Shown: in pieces, positions 15,980 to 23,318 of the stretch
How the letters are laid out: each line of letters begins with the position of its first letter
Position numbering within the stretch: the stretch's first letter is position 1
Made by a program: the position numbers and the translations under genes
Assembly: GCF_900110415.1 (NCBI RefSeq)
Contig: NZ_FODR01000001.1
Span: 124,001 to 188,000 of the forward strand
DNA: 64,000 bases
Reading direction: 5' to 3'
Source: Mucilaginibacter sp. OK283
GTDB lineage: Bacteria > Bacteroidota > Bacteroidia > Sphingobacteriales > Sphingobacteriaceae
Notes under the pieces: model-generated
Database searches by the model: none
Told to the model about the DNA's origin: nothing
Seen by the model: only the letters and a program-made list of their open reading frames with translations

Positions 15980-16567
15980 ATGAAACATGATCTACCATAT
16001 TGGTACGAGCCGCTTAAAAAGAAATACCCGGTAGTAACCGATGCGGAGTGGGCTTTGCTTAATCGCATCGCCTCAGTTAAACACATCCGGAAAGGCGATC
16101 CTTTTTTAAAATACGGCAAAGTAGCCCGTTACTCGGCCTTTGTCATCTCGGGTTTGTTTAAATTTTCAATCCAGGATGAAGAGAGCGATGAAAAGATCAT
16201 CAGGTTCGGCTTCCCGACGGATTTTCTGGCCAACTGTGAAAGTTATAACAAGAAAGCACCTTCGGCGGTGAGTATTACCGCGCTGGAGGATGCTGTAATT
16301 TTAAAACTGAACATCAAAAAACTGCAGCCGCTTTACGACCTGCACATGAACCTGCTGCATGTTAACCTGGATCTATACCGGGAAATATCAGAACAGCAAT
16401 CAGAACACCAGCATATCCTTTCGCTGAAAAGCCCGCTGGGACGTTACCGCTATTTGCTGGAGCGCCGGCCGGTGATCATTCAAAAAATTACGCTGACCAA
16501 TATTGCGCGTTACTTGTACGTTAGCCGGGAGGCACTGAGCCGGGCCAGGTTATTGATTTCCAAATAG
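15980..16567 (+). CDS. Crp/Fnr-family transcriptional regulator 1
   Basis: 195 residues. The N-terminal cyclic-nucleotide-binding-like beta barrel (about 20-120) includes GDPFLKYGKVARYSAFVISGLFKF; a long dimer helix follows (about 120-150). The C-terminal helix-turn-helix (about 165-195) contains TLTNIARYLYVSREALSRAR. The phosphate-binding cassette of true cAMP receptors is not evident, so the ligand is unknown, and there is no Fe-S cysteine cluster. Its promoter carries two FNR-spaced elements, so it probably regulates itself and the divergent DUF308 gene. It is followed by a second operon that has its own Crp/Fnr gene. Confidence 0.85.
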   Translation: MKHDLPYWYEPLKKKYPVVTDAEWALLNRIASVKHIRKGDPFLKYGKVARYSAFVISGLFKFSIQDEESDEKIIRFGFPTDFLANCESYNKKAPSAVSITALEDAVILKLNIKKLQPLYDLHMNLLHVNLDLYREISEQQSEHQHILSLKSPLGRYRYLLERRPVIIQKITLTNIARYLYVSREALSRARLLISK

Positions 16568-16576
16568 CCTGGCGTG

Positions 16577-16624
16577 TTTTGTGACCGAAATCACAAAATC
16601 GGAAATGCGGGAAAGATAGCTTTG
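16577..16624 (+). promoter_or_regulatory. CRP-type palindrome and -7 box of the hydrolase/regulator operon
   Basis: TTTTGTGA-N6-TCACAAAA (16577-16598) has the exact TGTGA-N6-TCACA geometry of the E. coli CRP site. An exact -7 box TAGCTTTG lies at 16617-16624 with no TTTG at -33. The palindrome centre is about 40 bases upstream of the inferred start site, the position of a class II activator. Confidence 0.7.
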
Positions 16625-16634
16625 TTAAAAAACG

Positions 16635-17330
16635 ATGAAGCAAAGCATGATCCTGCTGCATGGCCTATTCGGCGGCTTAAGCAACTGGGCCGGGGTGGTC
16701 AAATATTTTGAGAACCGTTATGATATGTATATTCCCGAACTGCCTTTATACGAAAAACATGAGGGGGACACTGTAAGATACCTGGTTGATTTTTTGGCTA
16801 CTATGATCGATGCTGCGAAATTAACTAAAGTGATATTAGTTGGCAATTCGCTGGGCGGCCATATCGCGATACGTTACAGCTACCAATATCCGCATAAGGT
16901 TGATAGATTAGTCCTGACCGGCAGTTCCGGCCTGTATGAAAACACCCAGGTGGGCAGTTACTTTAAGCGCGGTAATTACGGCTACATCCGGGAACGGGTG
17001 GCGGCAACATTTTATGATCCGGCGGTCGCTACCGATGATCTGGTTGCTGAAGTGCTGGAGGTTACCACTAATGCTTATAAATGCTTAAGCATTATTAAAT
17101 GCGCTAAATCTACCCAAAGAGACCGGGTGCTCACGCTGCTTCCGGAAATCAACAAACCGGTATTATTGATATGGGGTGAGGAAGATAGCATCACCCCTCC
17201 CGCAGTTGCACGGCAATTCCGGGAGAACCTGCCAGATGCAGCGTTAGTGATGCTACCGGAATGCGGGCATGCCCCCATGATGGAAAAACCAGCGGCGTTT
17301 AATGCCGCTTTACAAGAATTTATAAAATGA
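16635..17330 (+). CDS. alpha/beta hydrolase
   Basis: 231 residues covering a complete alpha/beta hydrolase domain. It shows HGLFGG near the N-terminus (oxyanion region), the nucleophile elbow GNSLGG at about 77-82, an acidic residue in WGEEDSITPP near 185-190 and the catalytic His in GHAPMMEKP near 213. There is no signal peptide, so it is cytoplasmic. Relatives include esterases and C-C bond hydrolases; no substrate can be assigned. The ATG of the following Crp/Fnr gene overlaps its stop by four bases, so the two are translationally coupled. A CRP-like site lies upstream. Confidence 0.85.
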   Translation: MKQSMILLHGLFGGLSNWAGVVKYFENRYDMYIPELPLYEKHEGDTVRYLVDFLATMIDAAKLTKVILVGNSLGGHIAIRYSYQYPHKVDRLVLTGSSGLYENTQVGSYFKRGNYGYIRERVAATFYDPAVATDDLVAEVLEVTTNAYKCLSIIKCAKSTQRDRVLTLLPEINKPVLLIWGEEDSITPPAVARQFRENLPDAALVMLPECGHAPMMEKPAAFNAALQEFIK

Positions 17331-17926
17331 CAGATAAAAACGATAAACTATCTGAACAGCTAAGGAATTTCGCGCAGCTGAGCGACAAAGATATTACCGA
17401 CAGTCAGCTGTTTTGGAAAGCGCGAAAAATGCGCAAAGGGGATTTTTTTAATATGCAACAGATGGTGTGCAATGACCTCGGTTTGATCGCCAAAGGTATC
17501 TTCCGCATCTATTTTCGTCACCCGGATACCTCGGAAGATAAGAACATTTTCTTTTTTTCGGAGGGTCAGTTCGTCGTTTCCTTCCGAAGTTTCGTCACCC
17601 GCAACCCTTGCTGGTACTTTATTGAAGCGATGGAGGATTCGGAAATTTTTTTTATCTCCCATAAGGATCTTCATGGTTTATATGAAAGCCATCCAAACTG
17701 GGGAAAATTCGGCCGGCTGCTTGCCGAATTGTTTTTTACCATTGCGCAAACGCGCACTGAAGAACTGCTCTTTTTTTCGCCCGAAGAGCGCTATACCAGG
17801 TTACTAAAGGCGCATCCGGCAATTATTGAACGCATCCCGGCCTATCATATCTCGTCGTACCTGGGTATTACCAATCCTTCGCTGAGCCGGATCCGAAAAC
17901 GCATTGAGAATAAAAAACTAAAATAG
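17327..17926 (+). CDS. Crp/Fnr-family transcriptional regulator 2
   Basis: 199 residues. The beta-barrel sensor domain (about 25-125) contains GLIAKGIFRIYF and FFSEGQFVVSFRSF; the C-terminal helix-turn-helix contains IPAYHISSYLGITNPSLSRIRKRI. It is the divergent Bacteroidota type of Crp/Fnr regulator, without recognisable cAMP-binding residues or Fe-S cysteines. It overlaps the hydrolase gene by four bases (ATGA). The operon promoter has a TGTGA-N6-TCACA palindrome, probably bound by this protein, by regulator 1 or by another paralogue. Confidence 0.85.
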   Translation: MTDKNDKLSEQLRNFAQLSDKDITDSQLFWKARKMRKGDFFNMQQMVCNDLGLIAKGIFRIYFRHPDTSEDKNIFFFSEGQFVVSFRSFVTRNPCWYFIEAMEDSEIFFISHKDLHGLYESHPNWGKFGRLLAELFFTIAQTRTEELLFFSPEERYTRLLKAHPAIIERIPAYHISSYLGITNPSLSRIRKRIENKKLK

Positions 17927-18059
17927 CCATCAGAATATTTGGATCAGGCAAAAATCTCGCGGGGCAATAAAAGTGTTTGATTTGTATTAGCAAGTCAAAT
18001 ACGTACGCTCTTGTCATCCTAATCTTTTTTATCCAAAATCCGAACGCCGAAAAAAACCT

Positions 18060-18092
18060 ATAAAAACAGCAAAGCCCCTGATGGGCAGGGGC
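18060..18092 (-). terminator. terminator of the tRNA-like unit
   Basis: A 7-bp stem GCCCCTG/CAGGGGC with a 5-base loop is followed on the minus strand by TTTGCTGTTTTT. It lies about 40 bases after the second tRNA-like RNA. Confidence 0.7.
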
Positions 18093-18131
18093 CTTTACTA
18101 ACCAATTATAAACCTAAATTATGAGAAGAGC

Positions 18132-18246
18132 TGTAGGAGAAGGAGTCGAACCTCCACGGAGTGGTTATTTTTATTGCTAAAAGTTTCCCAATTTCTCCGC
18201 CACCGCGACAAGGAGGTGTGTCTGCCAAAAATTTCACCATCCTACA
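18132..18246 (-). ncRNA. class II tRNA-like RNA, copy 2
   Basis: 115 bases on the minus strand. Acceptor TGTAGGA/TCCTACA; D-arm GTG...CAC with a GG-containing loop; anticodon arm CCTCC-TTGTCGC-GGTGG with a central T-T mismatch, placing GTC at positions 34-36; a variable-arm stem CGGAG/CTCCG closing a loop of over 30 bases; T-arm GGAGG-TTCGACT-CCTTC. The discriminator would be G, and CCA is not encoded. The D and T regions resemble tRNA-Leu, but the long variable arm, the mismatch and the triplet do not. I call it tRNA-like, function unknown. Confidence 0.6.
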
Positions 18247-18276
18247 GTATATAAATCCCGTCTTTCATGGATTTGC

Positions 18277-18387
18277 TGTTGGGGAAGGATTCGAACCTCC
18301 ACAGAGTAGTTAGCCCGCTTCGGGTTTTCTATGATCTCCGCCACCGGGACAAGGAGGTGTGTCTGCCAAAAATTTCACCACCCAACA
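18277..18387 (-). ncRNA. class II tRNA-like RNA, copy 1
   Basis: 111 bases on the minus strand, the promoter-proximal copy. Acceptor TGTTGGG/CCCAACA differs from copy 2 in paired positions, which keeps the stem. The anticodon arm CCTCC-TTGTCCC-GGTGG again has a T-T mismatch and GTC at 34-36. The variable-arm stem CGGAG/CTCTG (one G-U pair) holds a loop with an inner hairpin CCCG/CGGG; T-arm GGAGG-TTCGAAT-CCTTC. Thirty bases separate it from copy 2. Confidence 0.6.
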
Positions 18388-18433
18388 TTGTTTTTTGTTT
18401 AAAGAACGATAGGCAATTGTCATTTGCTTGATA

Positions 18434-18465
18434 CAAATTTAAGAGACCTGTCAATTCCTTGCAAA
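18434..18465 (-). promoter_or_regulatory. promoter of the tRNA-like unit
   Basis: On the minus strand TTTG (18465-18462), 20 bases, then TAAATTTG (18441-18434): a full -33/-7 Bacteroidota promoter, about 45 bases upstream of the first tRNA-like RNA. Confidence 0.75.
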
Positions 18466-18538
18466 TATTTCAACAAAAATATTTTATTTTTATTCAAATT
18501 TTAATTAAACTTGTATTTCAATATAGATATTCAAATTT

Positions 18539-19015
18539 ATGTCCCACAGAAAAGCTCAAAATTTAGAAATTGATAATCTCGATATCCAGATTTTATCAAT
18601 ATTAATGAAAAATGCTACCACGCCATACACCGAGATAGCTAAAGAGTTAATAGTTTCTGGCGGAACCATACACGTGCGGATGAAAAAGCTGGAGGAGATG
18701 GGTGTAATTAAGGGTGCCAGTCTGGAGGTAGATCCGCAGAAGTTAGGGTATGATATTACCGCTTTTTTGGGCATTTACCTGGAGAAGGGATCGCAATATA
18801 ACGAGGCTGTAAAGCAGTTAAAAACTATAAAAGAGATAGTTGAGTTGCATTATACTACCGGCGAATGGAGTATTTTTGCCAAAATTGTATGCCACGATAC
18901 CACCCACCTGCGCGAGGTTTTAAACGAGCAGATACAGGGCGTAAAAGGCATTCAACGTACCGAAACCTTCATTTCGCTTGAAGAAAGCATAAGAAGGCAG
19001 ATTACCTTAGAATAA
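18539..19015 (+). CDS. Lrp/AsnC-family transcriptional regulator
   Basis: 158 residues. The N-terminal helix-turn-helix (about 10-55) contains LDIQILSILMKNATTPYTEIAKEL and GGTIHVRMKKLEEMGVI; the C-terminal RAM ligand/oligomer domain (about 70-150) contains GYDITAFLGIYLEKG and TGEWSIFAKIV. It is a typical full-length Lrp-type regulator that would respond to an amino acid or related effector. The neighbours do not suggest a specific target. It is monocistronic and divergent from the tRNA-like unit. Confidence 0.9.
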   Translation: MSHRKAQNLEIDNLDIQILSILMKNATTPYTEIAKELIVSGGTIHVRMKKLEEMGVIKGASLEVDPQKLGYDITAFLGIYLEKGSQYNEAVKQLKTIKEIVELHYTTGEWSIFAKIVCHDTTHLREVLNEQIQGVKGIQRTETFISLEESIRRQITLE

Positions 19016-19095
19016 CTATTACCAAACGATTCGCGATTTTTTTAAAAGAGGCTGTTATCTGGGCTTTGGCCCGGGGTAACGGTCTTTTTTATGAT

Positions 19096-19186
19096 CAGAA
19101 TTTGCAGGGTTTAAGAATTAACAGAATAAAAAATGTACATTAACTGGCATTCTGAACATTCTAAAATTCTGTAAATTATGATTCAG
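19096..19186. repeat. inverted repeat, word ATTCTG
   Basis: Left arm 19096-19134 with CAGAATTTGC and GAATTAACAGAATAAAA; right arm 19148-19186 with ATTCTGAACATTCTAAAATT and CTGTAAATT. Words are 8-9 bases with a GAATT/ATTC core. It lies between convergent genes and looks like a degenerate member of the repeat class found elsewhere in the window. Confidence 0.55.
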
Positions 19187-19187
19187 A

Positions 19188-19904
19188 TTACGCCGCATTC
19201 GATATATACTTCACCAAACTCCTTTTTGCCACCGGCAACAGCGTTTGCTCCAATGGGAACGTGATGTCGCTGTGTACATAATATACCGCCGGATTGGGCA
19301 TAAATTTATTGCGGTTGATAAGTTTTAGCTTCATGGCCTCGGGAGTGTTCACGATGCTGTATTCGTAGTTTTCAAGAAAATTAATGTTGATGCCCCGGTA
19401 TTTATCATCCTTGCCCTCAAAAATGGTGATCTGGTACTCGTAAATAAAGCAGGTATGTTCTTTGCCGTTACGTAACGAGAAATAACCATGGTACGGCATC
19501 AGGGGTATAATACCAATAGGGTTTATATTCAATCGGCTCTCTACAAAGTCATAAATCTCCTTGCCTATTTGTATCGCGGGATTCATTTGGGCCATGGCGT
19601 AGGCGATAATCTGCTCTATCTCCTGCATACTTTGATCGTCCTGGATGATTTTCTGGTAGGTGAGCTTTACGGCATCAATATCAGCCTGGGTAAGTCGCAG
19701 CGGAAAGGCCTGCTGCATAAGCGATTTATTTTTCTTAAATTCTACCAGGTTATTATAATGGAATATCAAATCGGCAAGGTTGGGATATAGCCGGCTTTTA
19801 TCAAAGTGCCGGTTAATTTCCTGCAGATAACTTAATAATACGTACTTTTTTTGTTCAAAGTCAATGTATCCTTCAATAAACCAGTTAACACTAAGTGGTT
19901 TCAT
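19188..19904 (-). CDS. conserved-looking hypothetical protein, 238 residues
   Basis: 238 residues, soluble, with no signal peptide. It opens MKPLSVNWFIEGYIDFEQKK and is helical in the first half (including DDQSMQEIEQIIAYAMAQM), then has a beta-rich second half with IGIIPLMPYHGYFSLRNG. I do not recognise a named domain. It is divergent from the methylase gene at 19961 across 56 bases and may share its regulation. The even codon use and length support a real gene. Confidence 0.65.
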   Translation of the reverse strand: MKPLSVNWFIEGYIDFEQKKYVLLSYLQEINRHFDKSRLYPNLADLIFHYNNLVEFKKNKSLMQQAFPLRLTQADIDAVKLTYQKIIQDDQSMQEIEQIIAYAMAQMNPAIQIGKEIYDFVESRLNINPIGIIPLMPYHGYFSLRNGKEHTCFIYEYQITIFEGKDDKYRGININFLENYEYSIVNTPEAMKLKLINRNKFMPNPAVYYVHSDITFPLEQTLLPVAKRSLVKYISNAA

Positions 19905-19960
19905 CTTTTTCGGGCTCCTTTCAATAGCTTAAATTAAACAAAAAACACCAACTTTGCAAT

Positions 19961-20671
19961 ATGCCCTATGGAACCCTTTATTTAATACCCGTGCCCCTTG
20001 CAGAGGAAGCGGCCGCAAAATCATTCACCCCCTACCTGGTTAATACAATTAATAGTATTAAGGAATATATTGTTGAGAATGAAAAAACTGCCCGCAAGTT
20101 TTTAAAAGAAGCCGGTTTAAAAACCCCGCAAAGCGAACTTACCATTCACGATTACAGCAAGCATAACCGCGATATGGGTAAAGCCGATTTTTTTAAAGGC
20201 TTACAAGCAGGTAACGATGTTGGCCTGATGAGCGAAGCCGGTTGCCCCGGCATAGCCGATCCTGGTGCCGAAATAGTGGACAAAGCCCATCGCATGGGTA
20301 TTAAAGTGGTGCCCCTGGTTGGCCCAAGCTCTATTTTATTAGCGCTGATGGCATCCGGCTTTAATGGCCAAAGCTTTACTTTTAATGGTTACCTGCCTAT
20401 TGATAAGCTGCTGCGCAGTAAAAAAATAAAAGAACTTGAAGGCCTGGCCACCCGGCTTGACCAAACACAGATTTTTATTGAAACCCCTTTCCGCAATAAC
20501 TCTTTGTTGGAAGAGGTACTAAAAACGGCATCACCCAAAACAAAACTTTGTATAGCTACAGACCTTACCGCAGCTACCGAATTTGTGCAAACCAAAACCA
20601 TTATGGATTGGCAAAAGAAAGTGCCTGAACTGCATAAACGCCCCACCATATTTTTACTCTTCCACGGATAA
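19961..20671 (+). CDS. tetrapyrrole-methylase-family SAM methyltransferase (RsmI-like)
   Basis: 236 residues. It shows the family signatures GTLYLIPVPL at the start, LMSEAGCPGIADPGAEIV near 88-105 and VVPLVGPSSILLALMASGF near 110-130. This is the pattern of RsmI-type methyltransferases that 2'-O-methylate 16S rRNA C1402, but this shorter protein lacks the usual RsmI C-terminus and may be a divergent paralogue found in Bacteroidota. It binds S-adenosylmethionine. The following monooxygenase gene starts 3 bases after its stop, so the two are probably co-transcribed. Confidence 0.75.
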   Translation: MPYGTLYLIPVPLAEEAAAKSFTPYLVNTINSIKEYIVENEKTARKFLKEAGLKTPQSELTIHDYSKHNRDMGKADFFKGLQAGNDVGLMSEAGCPGIADPGAEIVDKAHRMGIKVVPLVGPSSILLALMASGFNGQSFTFNGYLPIDKLLRSKKIKELEGLATRLDQTQIFIETPFRNNSLLEEVLKTASPKTKLCIATDLTAATEFVQTKTIMDWQKKVPELHKRPTIFLLFHG

Positions 20672-20674
20672 AGT

Positions 20675-22276
20675 ATGCAGATTACGCAGCAACATACCCA
20701 GGTGTTGATAGTAGGCGCCGGTCCATCGGGATTAATGATGGCTGCCCAGCTATTACGTTATGGTGTGCAGCCCGTAATTATTGATAGTAAGCAAGGGCCT
20801 ACCGATAAGTCGAAAGCACTGGCTGTACAGGCGCGATCGATGGAGATTTTCAGGCAGATGGGCGTTATTGACCGGGTGATTGCCGGTAGCAGAGCAGTTG
20901 CCGGGGCAGTTATTAACCAGGAGGGCCTTGAAGTAGCATCCTTAGCCCTTGAAGGCATTGGCGCTGGGCAAACAGCCTTCCCATACATTTATATGTATCA
21001 GCAAAGCAAAACCGAACGCCTGCTGCTTGATTATTTAACACTTAACTGCTGCCCGGTTTATTGGAATACTACTTTACTAAGTGCGGAGCAGGATGCCTCA
21101 AAGGCCACCGTGCAACTGCAAACCGGTGCGGATACGCAAACACTTACCTGCGATTGGTTGATAGCCGCAGATGGTGCACGCAGCCCCATCCGCAAACACT
21201 TACAGCTAACTTTTAACGGCGATACTTACCAACACCAGTTTTATGTAGCCGATGTTAAAATAAAGGATGTTTTGGGCGATAAAGTGAGCCTATATCTATC
21301 AAAAAAGGGATTCGCGGCTTTTTTCCTGATGCCCGAGGAGCATTATTGCCGTATTGTTGGCAACCTGCCCGATGAGTTTGACAACCGCGAAGGGCTACAA
21401 ATGGACGACGTAATACCTTACCTGGATACCATAACCGGAGCGGGCATTAAAATAGCACACACCAACTGGTTTACTACCTATAAACTACACCACCGCATGG
21501 CTGGTAAATTCAGGGACCAGCGTTGTTTTTTAATAGGCGATGCCGCGCATATCCACTCGCCGGTTGGCGGGCAGGGTATGAATACGGGTTTGCAGGATGC
21601 CTATAACCTGGCCTGGAAATTAGCAGGTGTGGTTAATAACCAATTAAAAGAATCCATTTTAGATAGTTATGCCGCCGAGCGCATGCCCGTGGCGCGTGAA
21701 CTGCTAAACACTACCGACCGGATTTTTAAAATGATCCTCTTGCGTAACTGGTTTGTTGGGCTATTTAAAAAATGGCTGCTGCCGGTATTGCTGAAAAGGA
21801 CATGGAGCAAGCCCGCATCACGGCAGGCGTTTTTTAAGCGGGTATCTCAAACGGGCATCAGTTATCGCGATAGCCAGATTAGCCTGAACCTGAGCCATGC
21901 TACTCAAATAAAGGCCGGCGACAGATTACCCTATCTCAAAGTTTTCGATGAGAAGAAACAACAAGAAACCGACCTGCACGAATGGTGCAGCAAGCCAGGC
22001 TTTACCATCATAGCGCTTGGCAAGCTACAGGAAATAGACCTGTTTACCCTTGCCAAATGGATAACCCAGAAATACCCGGCCAACCTCAACTTTTTTTATC
22101 TGCCCCCATCAGCCAAAAACCAGCCTGTATTTGATGCTTTCGAGATCAAAGAAAGTCAAAAAAAGGCCATCATTGTTCGTCCGGATATGCACATTGGCTT
22201 TTTAAATGATGTGGTGGATATAGATATGATGGATAATTATTTACAGAATGTAGTGGGGTTTGTTGGTGGGCAGTAA
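20675..22276 (+). CDS. FAD-dependent aromatic-type monooxygenase
   Basis: 533 residues. The N-terminal FAD-binding motif VLIVGAGPSGLMMAAQLL (about 11-28), the NADPH-linked DGARSPIRK (about 164-172) and the second flavin motif LIGDAAHIHSPVGGQGMNTG (about 285-304) define the PheA/TfdB class of class A flavoprotein hydroxylases. The C-terminal ~130 residues look like the thioredoxin-fold domain of that class. It likely hydroxylates a phenolic or polyketide-like substrate using NAD(P)H and O2. No pathway genes surround it, so the substrate is unknown. Confidence 0.85.
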   Translation: MQITQQHTQVLIVGAGPSGLMMAAQLLRYGVQPVIIDSKQGPTDKSKALAVQARSMEIFRQMGVIDRVIAGSRAVAGAVINQEGLEVASLALEGIGAGQTAFPYIYMYQQSKTERLLLDYLTLNCCPVYWNTTLLSAEQDASKATVQLQTGADTQTLTCDWLIAADGARSPIRKHLQLTFNGDTYQHQFYVADVKIKDVLGDKVSLYLSKKGFAAFFLMPEEHYCRIVGNLPDEFDNREGLQMDDVIPYLDTITGAGIKIAHTNWFTTYKLHHRMAGKFRDQRCFLIGDAAHIHSPVGGQGMNTGLQDAYNLAWKLAGVVNNQLKESILDSYAAERMPVARELLNTTDRIFKMILLRNWFVGLFKKWLLPVLLKRTWSKPASRQAFFKRVSQTGISYRDSQISLNLSHATQIKAGDRLPYLKVFDEKKQQETDLHEWCSKPGFTIIALGKLQEIDLFTLAKWITQKYPANLNFFYLPPSAKNQPVFDAFEIKESQKKAIIVRPDMHIGFLNDVVDIDMMDNYLQNVVGFVGGQ

Positions 22277-22355
22277 GCGGTTTGTAATGGGTAGTTTGCA
22301 CTAATTGGAAACACGAGAATAAACCCTGTGGGTCCGGCCTTGTCCTAAAGTCGTG

Positions 22356-22394
22356 TAAAAAAGAAAGCGCCTGTGTGTCATAAACACAGACGCC
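22356..22394 (-). terminator. hairpin with minus-strand T tract
   Basis: A 9-bp stem CGCCTGTGT/ACACAGACG (one G-U pair on the minus strand) with a 7-base loop is followed on the minus strand by CTTTCTTTTTTAC. It could terminate the LytTR transcript 200 bases beyond its stop, or form the leader hairpin of the small + strand ORF. Confidence 0.6.
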
Positions 22395-22408
22395 TTATCG
22401 AAACTATT

Positions 22409-22528
22409 ATGAAAAAAGGGTATGTTAAACCCAACTTTGCCCTGCAACGCCGTTGGGATAACGATGTAAAGATGCGATGGAATTGCTCCTTAACCAACCG
22501 TGTATCGGCGAATGGGCATTTTGTATAG
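22409..22528 (+). CDS. possible small protein, 39 residues
   Basis: ATG-initiated 39-codon frame beginning MKKGYVKPNF. Short Bacteroidota peptides often start with K-K-x-Y-x-K-P, which is why I list it. It is basic and Trp-containing, with one Cys and no membrane segment. It is the only reading frame with any support in the 318-base gap 22277-22594, and it follows a hairpin by 14 bases. It may be spurious. Confidence 0.3.
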   Translation: MKKGYVKPNFALQRRWDNDVKMRWNCSLTNRVSANGHFV

Positions 22529-22594
22529 ATGAATAAATAAAATCCGGATTATTGAAGCGAAAAAACGGACTACAAGTATCCTTAGCGTGCTTTT

Positions 22595-23296
22595 TTAACG
22601 TGATTTCATCCAGTTTCTGACAAAATCAAGATAACTCTCGCTCACAGGCAGTTCAATATCGGTGAGTTTAACTTTACGGTTTTGGATAGACCGGATCTTG
22701 TTCACCGGAACAATATAACTGCGGTGAATCCGCTGAAATTTATCTGCGGGCAGCTTTTCCAGTACTTTTTTTAATGGCATCAGTGTAAGCACCGTTTTGG
22801 CATTGGTAACATGAATTTTGATATAATCTTCCATGCTTTCAATATATTCGATGGTGTTTAAGTCAACCTTCACCATCCGGTATTCCGAGTATACGTAAAG
22901 GCTTTCGTCGGCCTGTTCGGCGGCGGGCCTGGTTTTGTACTGGTGATAATCAACCGCTTTTTCAACGGCCTTTTCAAAGCGTTTAAAGTCGATAGGTTTC
23001 AGGATATAATCAATGGCCTCCAGTTCGAAGCCCTCAAACGCAAAGTTTTTATAGGCGGTGGTAAATATCACCATTGGTTTAACTTTGAGCGCGCGCACCA
23101 GGTCAATCCCTGTAATATCGGGCATATTGATGTCGATAAAAAGCAGGTCGATTGGTGTGTTTTTTAAAAACTCCGCGCCCGTAATGGCATCCTCAAAAGT
23201 ATTCAGCAACTGCAAAAACGGAAAACGTGCAACATAGCCGGCAATGAGTTTTAATGCTAGGGGTTCGTCGTCAATTGCGATACATTTAAGCAGCAT
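22595..23296 (-). CDS. LytTR-family response regulator
   Basis: 233 residues. The receiver domain (about 1-120) has IAIDDEP and the phospho-acceptor Asp55 in LLFIDINMPDITG. The C-terminal LytTR DNA-binding domain (about 135-233) contains FQRIHRSYIVPVNKIRSIQNRKVKL. In Bacteroidota such regulators usually pair with a membrane histidine kinase of the LytS/YehU type, but no kinase gene is adjacent here. It begins 22 bases after the miaE stop on the same strand and may share its transcript. Confidence 0.9.
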   Translation of the reverse strand: MLLKCIAIDDEPLALKLIAGYVARFPFLQLLNTFEDAITGAEFLKNTPIDLLFIDINMPDITGIDLVRALKVKPMVIFTTAYKNFAFEGFELEAIDYILKPIDFKRFEKAVEKAVDYHQYKTRPAAEQADESLYVYSEYRMVKVDLNTIEYIESMEDYIKIHVTNAKTVLTLMPLKKVLEKLPADKFQRIHRSYIVPVNKIRSIQNRKVKLTDIELPVSESYLDFVRNWMKSR

Positions 23297-23318
23297 AGTT
23301 TTTATTTATAAAGAGGGG

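Noticed and set aside
18121..18180. Short frame MRRAVGEG starting at ATG 18121 after a hairpin leader
   Set aside because: It reads antisense through the second tRNA-like RNA and stops after 19 codons; the hairpin is better explained as the terminator of that minus-strand unit.
18132..18387. Two similar ~110-base units suggesting a CRISPR-like repeat
   Set aside because: There are only two copies, they fold as tRNA-like RNAs, the spacer is 30 bases, and there are no cas genes.
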